Of a DNA stretch of 28,233 nt, positions 12,086 to 23,134 are shown piece after piece; position 1 is the stretch's first letter; each line of letters begins with the position of its first letter. The DNA comes from Apostichopus parvimensis (taxonomy: Eukaryota > Echinodermata > Holothuroidea > Aspidochirotida > Stichopodidae). A program made the position numbers and the translations under genes. The DNA lies in contig KN890313.1 of the NCBI GenBank assembly GCA_000934455.1, forward strand, positions 5,875-34,107. Reading direction: 5' to 3'. Below the pieces are notes generated by a model. The model was given only the letters and a program-made list of their open reading frames with translations. It made no database searches and had not been told where the DNA came from.

Positions 12086-14070
12086 CGCGTGACTGAACAT
12101 CGCTCTCGTTCTCAAAGTGTAACAGGGGTTAAAAGTTTATTCTTCCTTAAGAAGAAACCCTGAGCTTATACGTATCTGAACAACAGTGCATGAGTAGAAA
12201 CGTAACTGGGGTCCAATTTACCTCACCTATTTTTATCGACTTTCCCATTATCATTAGAAACCAATATTGAGCAATTGATTGCTTCAATGGAGAATGAATG
12301 AATATTCACTTGTTCCATTTAACACATGTCCATCCATTGAGCAGATACCAGGACCCATCAAGTTCAGAACCAATTTTGATCGAAACAGGAAATATGATAT
12401 GAGGTTAATGACAGGTAAGGTATACATAATATACAACAGATTCACGTCAAACAATCTCAATGTTGAAGTAATACGGGAAATACTCTCTTTCCTGTTTTTC
12501 CCCACTTTTCATTCACCTGCTGGGGAAAACTAAATTTGACTTTGTTTGGATAAATCCTTTCTGATGCAAGTAGAGCAGTAAAAAACTATGCATGTCTTTT
12601 GAAAGATAAGATTTACAGAACAGTTTAAAGCTATCGGACAGCAATGTCTGGCAACTAACGTGCACCAACCCTCGAATATAAGAATAAATGTATATAGCAG
12701 ACCTCCGCAAATAATCTCCCAGACCTGAAACCTTGGGAGGAAGAATTTGGCTTCTTGGGGACTCTCGAAACGCACCAAGCTTGATGTTTTGGTGTGATGC
12801 AAAGGGGGGTTGGTGAAGCCTCGGTTGATCATTGCCTAAGAAGTAACTAAACTACAGGATATCCAGCAAAGGCATTATTGTACATATATGCCAAATACAC
12901 ACTGAATAGTTACCTACCTATAAGCAACATGTTGCAGCCATGAATTTAGTTTCAAAATGTAAGCAACAGTGTGTATTTCACAAATCATCATCATGACAGA
13001 TGAGAAAAAAGACACATGTTCTGATACGGATGGCCAGTACCTACAGCCTACAACAGCAGTACCTAACAATTATAAAAATATTTGCTACAGTAGACACCAA
13101 AACACAGATCTAACAGAAGGTGTTCACCAGCAGTCATCATTCCTCAAGCCAGACTGAGTTACTTAAATAACTACATGAGTACTCCTGAATCTATCTACAT
13201 TGCACCACTGTACTTGTAAGCAGCAGAACCACCAGCCTAGCATGCTCATTTGAAATTATTTTGGACAAAATTTTTCAAGGAATCTTGCAGAAGATATTTT
13301 TTAACTCAAATTACTTCCTTTTATGCTTTATTTTGGTAATTTTAAAGTGACTCTACTGGTTAAACAATTTTGTTTTCTCATTATGTAGATTATGTGGCAG
13401 CATATATGCCAGATGTTAAATTGTATAAGTAGTGCACACGTAGGCTTTGATTGATCATTAGCCTAAAATAACTTAACACCTCAACCATCACTTAGCCATA
13501 TGTAGAGCTGCAAAGTGAATCTTAATGTTTTACTCATGAGCTGTTGATTTCATAAAAACTTTTTTTGAAACCTTTTTTTTCTCTCAAACTAGTAAAGCCA
13601 AACTGTAAGAAAAGGTTGTGAAATGCCTCCTTTTTTTATTATAAAATGTTGCTCCTCACATTTATCTGCATTTAAGTAAAATCCCCAGTCCTCTCATCCC
13701 CTCCCAACTCTCCCTCCCAGCCCCTTGATTTACCTCCAATTGTATAGAACTGTACAGGCAGAACAGGACACCAGTCACACCAGTCCTGAGTCAAAACAAG
13801 CTTAAATGAATACTGTATGAGTCACTGATGCAATGAAGCATGTAGTAGAACTAACTGCCCTGGATATTGATTAAGCTATATATGGTAATTTCAACCAGGA
13901 GCATATGAAACACTAATTTGATTTACAAAATATATCTAAAGGCATGGGCAGTACAGCACTTAATCTTTTCAACCGGTGTCACAGTAGAGGGCACTATTTA
14001 GAAGCAGGCTCTACTTTAGTTGGCACTGAGTTGTTGAAATATATAATGGGGAAGTTGAGAATTTCTTGTA

Positions 14071-14095
14071 TCAATCAATCAGTCAATCAATCAAT
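14071..14095 (+). repeat. TCAA microsatellite
   Basis: Six tcaa-like units with one cagt interruption. Confidence 0.85.
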
Positions 14096-14469
14096 GTTAT
14101 TTACATAGTACCAAATTCATACAATGCTATAATGGCATTGTATTTGAACAGGGGGTTGTGACGATTTTTAGGGTCCTTTGGTGGGATTGTCCAAATATTT
14201 AGAAAAGAATTGCTTGCCAGTATTTGTGGGGGGAAAAAAGTGGAAAATCTTGAATATAATAACTTCAAAAGTTGCAAAAATGTAACATCATTTTGCAATA
14301 TAGCACGCTGAATCATATATAAAAAAAATTAAAAGAGGAAGGTATGGTCTCCTCTGCATAGACCCCTTCCCGTTCAGTTTTTTTTATTTGTTTAAGTCTG
14401 TATGATTCTGATCAGAGCAGCCAACAGCAATTTGTAGGGATTGTAGTAGTGAAGATTTTATATACTGAC

Positions 14470-14567
14470 CTCTTTGTAAAACTGGACACATCTGATTCAG
14501 AGAATCCTGTTGGGAGGCGGAGGTAGAGCAACATCTTCTCAACATCTCCGAGGTTGTTCACATCAGA
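14470..14567 (-). CDS. RFX5/RFX7-family transcription factor, internal exon with the leucine-rich N-terminal segment (partial gene)
   Basis: Seen: a 98-base minus-strand exon follows a strong pyrimidine tract ending ctcctcag and ends at a gtcagt donor. It is read in phase 0 from its first base, gives 32 codons and leaves AG over. That AG joins the C that opens the exon at 2205 to make a serine codon, so the two exons splice in frame. The peptide contains NNLGDVEKMLLYLRLPTG. Family knowledge: RFX5 and RFX7 carry a conserved leucine-rich stretch of the type EKLYLYLQLPSG just before the DNA-binding domain, which in RFX5 is linked to oligomerisation. Spacing from this motif to the RFX helix matches the family. 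Inference: this is the same gene as 2083-2205. The preceding exon should encode a segment like KIxxxVQxKVDxIL; I could not find it between 14568 and 28233, so it may be short, diverged or outside. The acceptor fixes the upstream boundary, and no start codon is implied. Confidence 0.85.
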
Positions 14568-16682
14568 CTGAGGAGGAGAAGGAAAAAAAGAGAAGACTTA
14601 TAAATCAATTTCACATTACTGTAAATAAAAGTGGGATAAACCTAACATTTTCGTTTTCTTCTTTGATATCTTCTTTAGCATCTGTATTAAGGTGTGGCAT
14701 AGCCAGGGAGTCACTCACTCTTCCCTGGTCCACTACTCCTCCTCCTTATCATTTAGACCTTCCAAACGTAATCGAAGATATCTCCACATCACCTAAAAAT
14801 TCAAGTCTTTATGCATCAGCTCCTCTCCTCTCCTCTCTCCCATATCTCACTCTCCACCCAAAACAAAGAAGACAAAAGAAGAGAACTACACAAACACAGC
14901 AATCATTACTGAAACTTTTCAACAACACCTGGAGTGGAATTTAAACAAAACAATTAACATTTCTCAGAAAAGAAAAAGAATCTTGGCATGAATAACGAAG
15001 GGCAAACAATGAATCATAAGATTAAAGGTCATTGTTTTACATATTTTGTAGCATGTACAATGGAACTACTTCCCTTCTCATCAAATCCCTCAAACACCCT
15101 TTTCTTTTTTTTGCCATCTTTTTCCAACTAAGTACTGTAGTCCAAAAATAACACTTGTGTAAGGACAATCCTGCTACCATTAAAGGCCTGTAGCAGTCAA
15201 ACTAGGGGAATGCACTTTACTGTTAAATACGACCTTGCCATGTGAAGATGGTGAAGTAATTTGACCAAGAAAATCAGTAGAGCATGTTACAGCCATGAAA
15301 GACCACAACAAGTGTGCTTTAAAAGGTCAATTTCTGTAAAGGAAAATATGGAATTGGCATAGCTTGCCCAAATGGTCAGTCTACCTTGACAGTCTGAGTC
15401 ACAATGTGGCTTGGAATTACAACCACTTCATATAGCAAGACTCATGAAGGCCTGCAATTAATTTTAGCATCTTCAATCGGACAGAATAAAGAACTTTTTT
15501 ATTGAGGGTCAATGTCCAGATCCGATATTACCTGAGATATTAAGGAAATGAGGAAGGCAACCTTGCAGAAGACAAACTGTTTGTCACTTGCTTTTGTTTT
15601 GGTTGCAATTCAAGTTATGTTGTAAGTAACTCAAGAGAAACAAGCTCAGCATATTTCAGGTGAAGGATGGTGTATTAAACATCTCAGCAATGGGACTAAT
15701 TCAGGGAAAAGCACGCATTTCGCAAACGTTTCTAAAATTTGATAGAAACTGCGAAGAGAAGGAAACAGTTGCAAATCAAGTCACATGCATACCAATGGTT
15801 TCATATTCTGATGAAACTGTTCTTGATTTTTAACTACATTTGTCCAAACTAGTCAAACATACAAACTGCAAAAAAGGTGGAGTCGTTAGAGATAAATGAG
15901 CAGAAATAATGTGGGCATTTCACCCATGGATTCTGTTCCCCAATATAGGTAGATGTCCTATTTATTTTAATGCAAACACAGTTGTCACGGTTACACCTGA
16001 CAGTGAATGAGATTCAAACTAAGTAACTTTGAGCAATAGTTAGGCATGAGTAAAGAAATGATTAAAGGACTTGTTCAGAATGTGACAACTTTTTGTCAAA
16101 CTTGGACCGGAGTACAGTAACTAGGCCGATATGGTATACTTGAGTAGCCAGCAACTTATAGAATGAAAGATACACTAGAGGTGGTATGTACATATTCTTC
16201 GCAAAACTGTCCCTGTTCAATCTAATAAGTATTCGTAGGGTACATTCCGCCCTGTCAGTTCTACATTCAAGTTCTCAGGGCTTCAAACTGCTTCCTGCAG
16301 TTGGCATGATAATTTCAGAAAAAAAAAAGTTCCAACATGTTTTGACCGAGTTTGTGTTGAAACCGTATGGAATATGCCACAATATGTGTGGACAACTGAT
16401 AACGAGCCAGACAGTTAGTTGGAACAATATCTTCAAATTTACGGTTAGATGACTTCATCGAGAAGACATGAACTTCTTTCAATGTACATTTGTTCCTTTA
16501 ATCCTCTCTTTGTCCCTCCACTGTTTATCTCCTACCTCTCCTCTTTCCCTGTTGCTTTCTTCTCACCATCCATTGTCTACTTATAATCCCCTTTCATCTA
16601 TCTCATTGTGTTCACCGTGCTCATTAACCTGTCTGTTTTCTGTGCGTGTTTTTATCCCTTCTGTTTCTGTACTTGTCATTTA
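14568..16682. other. Upstream intron or 5' region of the RFX5/7 gene, no recognisable gene
   Basis: Nothing certain here. The longest open frame of the window (144 codons, plus, 14510-14944) lies antisense across the RFX exon and its pyrimidine tract and shows no known domain. A 7-base perfect hairpin (ccaggga/tccctgg) lies at 14703-14728. Positions 16490-16680 are strongly C+T-rich and lead into the hammerhead-like motif. Confidence 0.55.
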
Positions 16683-16721
16683 GCCTCTGAAGAAGATCCT
16701 GCTAGGATCAAAACGTCAGGC
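16683..16721 (+). ncRNA. Hammerhead-ribozyme-like motif, probably a decayed Penelope-like element or retrozyme remnant
   Basis: Seen: the order of parts is that of a type I hammerhead. There is a 4-base stem I (GCCT 16683-16686 with AGGC 16718-16721), the core CTGAAGA (16687-16693), a 6-base perfect stem II (GATCCT/AGGATC, 16695-16709, 3-base loop), then AAAAC and GTC, with the predicted cut after 16717. Family knowledge: the core CUGANGA...GAAA...UH with a minute stem III (AC/GU here, without a loop) occurs in Penelope-like elements and animal retrozymes, where it is thought to act as a dimer. Oddities: the catalytic G of GAAA is A here, and an unpaired A lies between core and stem II, so the copy is likely inactive. 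Element borders are unknown; a C+T-rich stretch precedes it and a TTTTA-rich stretch follows. Confidence 0.45.
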
Positions 16722-18888
16722 CAACTAACTTTTACACATTCTATTACACAGGCTCTCTAGTGGATAAGCAGTTTGCTAACAGTTTTATTTTATTTTGATA
16801 CATTTGTTTACGGCAGCTTTGCAGTCAGACTGTCTGTGTGCAACAAGGTCCAAAAGTATGAAATAAAGCATGGTGGATTATAAACGAGAGTACAGTAATC
16901 CCTGAGAGATGGACAGGTAAGCGAGCAACCCTGTGCTCTCTCTGAGGACTGTCGGACATTGTCAACACAGTCTGCTCCATTACATGATGAAAATTCAATT
17001 ATGAATAAACATGTACGTACAAAAGAAGGAATAGACTTTTTAAGAACTAAAGTTTCACCAACTTCACTGTCAGAATTAGTGACAGTTTCCTTCAGGCATC
17101 AGAGCACCTGTGCTAAACATTTCTAAGCATTGTGGATATTAATAACTCCAACACCAAAATGCATTGACTTACAACAACTGACAAGGAAAAGCCATTACTT
17201 TATTATTTTATTTCCCAATTCAAGAAATAAGACTTTGATTATAGCTTCTTCCTTTGTTTATTTTGCCAAGTCCTCTATCCGTCCATCTATCTGTCTACTG
17301 TATCTGTCTTTTTGCTTTGCAATGATGTACTCGACTACTAAGTTTTTAAAGTATTTTGTTCAACTTTTTTATCTACCCAACGAAGGAGGACAAAGTCTTT
17401 AACTATATGATAACACTTATATGCAGTGTTACGTACATGTATGCATGTGTTTCATGAGGGAACAACAGATACATGTACCACTGTATGTATGAAATACTGT
17501 GTGTTGTGTACTGCAGTATGCTTTAAAGTACAAATGTATTAACCTCAAGAAATGAATTATCTACCAGTAAACACTATTTTACAGTATGTATACACAACAA
17601 AGTGCCACATTACACAACAACTTTTCACAGCACTTATCACAATTTTTATATTTCCAGGTAAAAGAAAAGAGGTACAACAAAGGTTATAATTTGGCATGGA
17701 CACTGCATTATAACTGTGCACACACCCTACTGTAGGCTATATTGACATATCAAATACAAAAAACATTGATCTAAGCACAGCTGTGTATAGATGCAATAAC
17801 TGCATATATACATACTACTGTGGATTAGTACAGAGCAGTGCTAAGGAAGGGAATTCTGTAGAGATGGTGTGTGTACATCAAGTTGACATCCACTGACCAC
17901 AAATCATTCTTGAAACAAAGCAGGTATCTCTGGGTTGTAATACACCACACTACAGCTTGAAGGGGTTGAACAAAACACAGATAAGAATGCTTAGAGTGAA
18001 AACAACAGATCCTTCAAGTACCTACCTATATCACTGTCATGAATGTCTTATTATACTGTTCCATACTACTAAAACCCCAAATAAGTTAATTTAGTTGCAA
18101 ACAGTTCTTGGAATAAAGGTAAGATATTTTGAAGTTTCAAATTTACTTTTCATTTACATTTGCAAAGCAAGGTGGCTTAGTTTGATCAATTGTAATCTCA
18201 TTATCTTGAGCAATGGTCAATAGATTTGATAAAATTGCACACAAAACCTACAGAAGCTGCTTTAAACTGTCCATGTAAGATATTCTGTTGTGCTTTTGCT
18301 ACAGAACATTATAATATAATGCTCAACTATGGTCACTATGGTAACATACACAGTTAAGATGTTAATCCCCTAAGCAGGCTTTACACCTTAAAAGCTTAGT
18401 CCTAAATTCCTGCAAATCTTTCCTAAGTAATCCCGCCATAAATGAAGCAGAGAGATTTGGGTAACAGGGAATCTGTTCCTAATTATAAACCTATTGAAGA
18501 ACTCTTTGGCTCTAGAATCTTGTACTTCCCATTGCTTTTGTTTGCATGCGACACGGAGCTCATTGTTGAAACTAGCAGATAGCTAGCTTACCTTTGTGGA
18601 TTATCCACTCCAATGGCCTAATCATGAAAATGCACTAGTACTTAAAGACTTGTCTGTTAGGATTAAAATTTATTGGTGAATAATTCTACCAGTTGAACAA
18701 TTTGTTTGTCAAGTGCTTACTTATTTAACTGTTCAACAATGTCTCTTATTTTTTTCCACATAACTAACTGTAACCTCCCAGGTAACCTTGTATACATGTT
18801 CAAATGCATACTTGATCTATCAAAAGCTACAAAGAAATCACATGCAAATTTGATTATAGTGTGTTCCTCTTTCATTTAGTTAAAGGGT
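16722..18888. other. Intronic or intergenic stretch without a recognisable gene
   Basis: AT-rich sequence poor in CpG, with many overlapping tgtaca/tacagta words and short palindromes (for example near 17409-17530). Plus-strand open frames of up to 90 codons (17130-17402) have no recognised domain. Confidence 0.55.
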
Positions 18889-18899
18889 GTGAAGACTTG

Positions 18900-19325
18900 C
18901 GCAAAAAGAAACGTCTAATGCCGGTAAACTGACCTAGTTTCGAATGAGGTGTAACAGAAGTGTTAGACACCACCATCGATCCCAGAAAATGCACACACAG
19001 CTTGCTACCGTCGGTAATTAGACACTAGTGTACAGTCAGTACATACAGCTGCGGTCAATACCCATAGCACAGTCTACAAACGATACAGCGATGGACATCT
19101 CAGGTCCAGCTAAAGATAACAAGGTATCACGTTTCATTACTGTCTGCATTTTGTAGCGACACGAACAAAACGTCACTTGCAAGCAACAGAAAGTTAACTT
19201 TTTCATATGGCCGCACACGGTTTGGGGCGAGTCTTCAATGCCTTTAAAAATAAACTTTCACCTGGACTTTCCATTTAATAACAGAAAACATGACGATAAT
19301 CTGTGCTCCCTTCGATGTCATCGTT
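18900..19325. promoter_or_regulatory. CpG-enriched patch, candidate promoter or 5' exon
   Basis: Seen: about 20 CpG dinucleotides in roughly 430 bases, close to the expectation for its base composition, whereas 18601-18840 has none. Known: in CpG-depleted invertebrate genomes, unmethylated promoters keep CpG while methylated gene bodies lose it. On the minus strand a gtcagt donor after CGAAACTAG (18934/18933) could end a non-coding first exon of the RFX gene; coding in phase 0 to that donor is impossible because it ends in TAG. On the plus strand an ATG at 19091 gives 11 codons to a weaker gtatca donor. No TATA box stands out. Direction of transcription is undecided. Confidence 0.35.
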
Positions 19326-20456
19326 GTGAACCTATTACCTCAAAAGTAGAATAGTTTCTAATTATTATTGGGGTCTTTATTTTATACTTTTCTTTTTCGA
19401 TGGATTCTGCCTAGAGAAATTCATCCACAAAAAGAGCTTACTTCACACTGATTTAGCCATTCCAATGTTAGTAATAATATCATTTTAACTTTTGTGACAA
19501 CAATCTGACAAGGCCAAGTAACATTCATACATATTTGAAAATTTACTTAACGTGTGATAAATATGGAAAATATGGAAAATTCAAAGGATACTGCATCGCT
19601 TTCTTGTAGGTGATGAAGACAACTTGATTCGGAAGACGCTGTTACAAGGCAACAGCAAATCCAAATCTGTTGGAAACATTTTAGCTTGTTTTTGTTTTGT
19701 ACACCTCAGAAGGATGGACTCTGGTAGGAAGAGGAAGTGAGCAATGACCAAAAAAATGAGTCAAAAGGAACGCTAAAGCATTACTTTAGTTCCCAAGATT
19801 GGCAAAAGGGGAAGGTGTATGATTTTAAACAGAGATGAGGAGTGAAGTACAAAGAATCCTCCATTTAAAAGTGACAACTATTACGTGGTAACAACCAAGA
19901 GGTTTACTACAATTCATTCTCATTGAAACCATACATTTCTGACAAAATATCTGATATATAAATTTAATATAGGACCCACAAACATGTTCTCATAGAATTT
20001 CTATTTCAAGCAATTATTAATACCTGACCTAAATTTATGAGGCTAGTTACATAACCTCTAAATGAAGTAAGGTTGAGGACTTGAGGTTGGTATGCCAGCT
20101 AAATTTGATGCAGTTATCCAGCTTCAAAACTAGTTTCTATTACCCTTCACTCCTCAAGATGATTGTACTTTACAACCAAATTAGACTTTATGATTCTTTG
20201 AGTGGCTGGTTTTTAAGTGATTGTCTTTGCACTTAATATGTGCATTGTTGTGTCACTTTTTGTCAAACAAGTAAATGAAAATTCATTGATATAACAGTGG
20301 AAACAAACACTAGTCGACTAATTAGGTCACAAAACTAAACCTCACACAGCTTGTGACAGCTTCAATGGGCCAGATGATATTGATCTGTTTATAAGGAAAT
20401 GGATTGATATTAACAACATGTTTTTTTGTATTTTTTTTATTGCTGAATTAACAGAG

Positions 20457-20516
20457 TTGAAACAGTATGACCTATTTCTATATGTGTTGAAACAGTATGA
20501 CCTATTTCTATATGTG
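20457..20516 (+). repeat. 30-base perfect tandem duplication
   Basis: Two identical 30-base units start ttgaaacagtatgacc (20457-20486 and 20487-20516), followed by the first three bases of a third. With no mismatches it is a young duplication. Confidence 0.95.
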
Positions 20517-22621
20517 TTGGTACAGAATCATACTTGTGAAAATGAAAGAAATTGAAGAATATAACTGTTTTAATTTATGCTAAGCTCTCAACTTTTTACA
20601 CTAATTACAAACTAATTGCTAGCCACTCTTCATGCATATATATATATTAGTTGTCAAACAGGAGGGTGATGAACATTTAACCCAGAAAATCATGAAGCTT
20701 TGTGATAAATTGTGAGTCCTTGATTAGAAATGCACATGTATTGTAAATCAGTTTACCTGATGATCTTATATGAGTTCAAGAACAAAGTTATGACCATACA
20801 GACATGATCGAGGGAATAATTTATCCAGTATCGCATCGTAGAATGCTATGCAAAAATTGTCAAATTGCTATACAAGTACAAACTTGTATAGCAGTTTTGT
20901 ACACAGGGAACCACAGTATTTTAATACGAGACAAACTTTAAGGGTCTGCAAAATTGCTAAACAAACTTTTTTTAGTAACTTTGACAAATGTACAGCTAAA
21001 TCACTGATCTGGAATTACAAATCTTCCTTCTTCTGAGAAACCTTCAGATAACATTTTTTTTTTGTGGTTGTCAGGGCAGAGGGAGGGCAAGTTTCTTCAA
21101 TAGGATCTCCAATACAGAGGTTTATACAAATCTCCTGCTTCAACAATACTTATAGTGCCCTCTATATAATATTTAGGTGAAGCAAATGAAAGCAGGGTTT
21201 GTAGAACATAATAGCTTAGGAGCAAGAGGATGAAAATGTGAGCTTGAAAAATGTTTTGCAGACTTCAAAAGCAGGAGATGGCGGCGACACTCGATCGAGG
21301 ACTGTCATTGTGCGCACAGTGCAAGATGCGTTACCAAGTCCTACTGGCTTGGTATATCGGAATGTGTTGGGTATAGGAGACCAACAAAATAGGAATGAAG
21401 AAAAATACAACAATTCTACTCCAACTATATTTTCAGCAAATGCCAATCTTTCTTTTTCTGACAATATTTAAATTTGCAGGAAATTAATCAGCCTTACTCA
21501 CTCCCTCGTCTGCACGAAAGGCAAACAAAAAGCAACGATAAACGATAACAATTGAACTTTTCATCCTATGTCCAGACAAAGTATGGTGGAATTGTAAACC
21601 AACAGACAATGTCACAAAAAGTGGTTGCATGGCTCATTTCCTGTGCAGACATATATAAGAGCTACCAAAAAATATATTTTGAAATCACAGTTCCTGCTGA
21701 GAGGCATATGAAGTAGTCAAACTATATTTCAAATGATAACATTGTCTGTTATACCTTTAATGAAATTCAAGGACGGCAAAAGTAATTGAAATCATAAAAA
21801 AATCATGGAAGTAAGAAAAATATGAGGTATGAGAGGAGCAAAGCAAATATGTCGTTTTTGCCAGCTACCTCTGGTTTAACCAATGGATAAGGAAAGAGCC
21901 TCTGATGATGACCAAAGAAAATAGGAATTATCTTATATAATATTATTTCTCTTTACTACTTAATTAATACCTATGGGGCCAAAGTGGTATCCAACATCAG
22001 GTTTTAATTATTAATACCTTTGAGATACTACTACTACATATAGTCTTGTTAAGACCCTAGTATGTACAGCCTAGTGTACCTTTCCTTTTCACAATGCTAT
22101 TTTCCCATATCTATTTGCTGTACTGCCCAGAGAACGCCCGCAGCAATGCTTTAGATTGATACTAGGGTCTTGCACATTTCTCCTATCTTTATCTTTTCCT
22201 TTGATTTTGGCAGATTTGCTTCAGAAAAGCGAAGAAGCCAATCAGGTTTGCCAATTGGGCCCACTTCCCCCAAAATGTTTATTCAAGCCCTGCCTCCCAC
22301 AGTGAACAATCACTTGGTCTTAGATTGGTTGTACACTGCGAGACGGTCGCTAATTGCTGTGGAAGAAATATGATCTCATGTGAAGTGCAATTTCGTAACA
22401 ATAATATGAATAATGATTTTGTGATTTGCATAAGTTCACGCCCCTCTTTGGAGAAATATCCAAGACGTTCATATCTGACAGATCCTCGGGCATGTAAAAT
22501 ACAGTGGGCAAGCACATTTGTGGTAGGCTGAAACGGACTCTGAGGCATGTACAGTTTGCACGCAAGAAAAAGGGTATTACAAAAAAAAACCATGGATCTT
22601 ATGGACTGCAAAAAAACAAGA

Positions 22622-22633
22622 GGGGGGGGGGGG
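22622..22633 (+). repeat. Homopolymer run of 12 G
   Basis: Twelve consecutive G. Length may be unreliable in the assembly. Confidence 0.9.
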
Positions 22634-23055
22634 TAAACTGATGCATCATAAATGAAAGTGGTTATGTAAACATAAAATCACCAAAACCTAGTTCATAAAA
22701 TCATGGATTCAGCTAACTCCTATTTAGTATAATCTCAATGAAGCCAAGAACAAGCTTCAAAAAAGAGAGTGAAACGTGTAAATCATTTTCCTTTCAAAAC
22801 AGAAGTTAAAAACAAAAAGTAGATTTTACAAACCATACCTTATATGTTGCTTTTACTATTAATTAATAAGAAAAATAAATTGGTCCTTGACCTTTGAATG
22901 AAAAAGGTACCCCCTTCTTCCCTGTATGTGGTAGACAAAACTAATGTTTGCTATACATACAAGCCCCAGTTTAAACTTGGGAATGTGGGCAGTGTTGAAC
23001 TGCGATTAGGTTCACCACCATGTTGTAGGATTGAGGGGGCATGTGAACCAGTACT

Positions 23056-23134
23056 CAGGGTTAATTTTGCAATGTAAACAGAGCTTGAGGTTTATTCAGG
23101 ATCAGGGTTAACCTTGTACTTCCATTGCTGTTTG
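23056..23134 (+). repeat. Dispersed repeat of unknown family, copy 2
   Basis: This is the plus-strand partner of the segment at 12007-12085 (minus), of equal length (79 bases) and alignable without gaps. Similarity seems to fade on both sides, so borders are approximate. Confidence 0.65.

Larger units (their letters stand above)
2206..14469 (-). other. 12.26-kb intron between the two RFX5/7 exons
   Basis: The intron is bounded on the minus strand by a gtcagt donor at 14469 and a ttgcag acceptor at 2206, and it lies in phase 2. It contains a truncated LINE (4868-5216), a tRNA-derived SINE (about 9355-9540), a 79-base dispersed repeat copy (12007-12085), minisatellites and microsatellites listed separately, and an X-box-like site at 3142-3155. 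Open frames inside it are short and unrecognised. Confidence 0.8.
9541..14469. other. Intronic stretch without a recognisable gene; duplications and a dispersed repeat copy
   Basis: AT-rich intron. It contains a 23-base tandem duplication (10518-10562), an A-rich run (11381-11415), one copy of a 79-base dispersed repeat (12007-12085), a CTCF-like motif (13981-13994) and an AATC microsatellite (14071-14095). A minus-strand frame at 12530-12832 encodes 100 codons with no recognised motif. Confidence 0.6.

Noticed and set aside
12530..12832. 100-codon minus-strand open frame.
   Set aside because: No recognisable motif, low-complexity surroundings, and an overlapping frame is also open. Nothing supports expression.
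14510..14944. Longest open frame in the window (144 codons, plus strand).
   Set aside because: It lies antisense over the RFX exon and its pyrimidine tract, shows no domain, and is about as long as expected by chance in 28 kb of this composition.
19036..19218. 60-codon minus-strand frame in the CpG-rich patch as the RFX first coding exon.
   Set aside because: It ends in a stop before any donor and shows no similarity to the RFX5/7 N-terminus.
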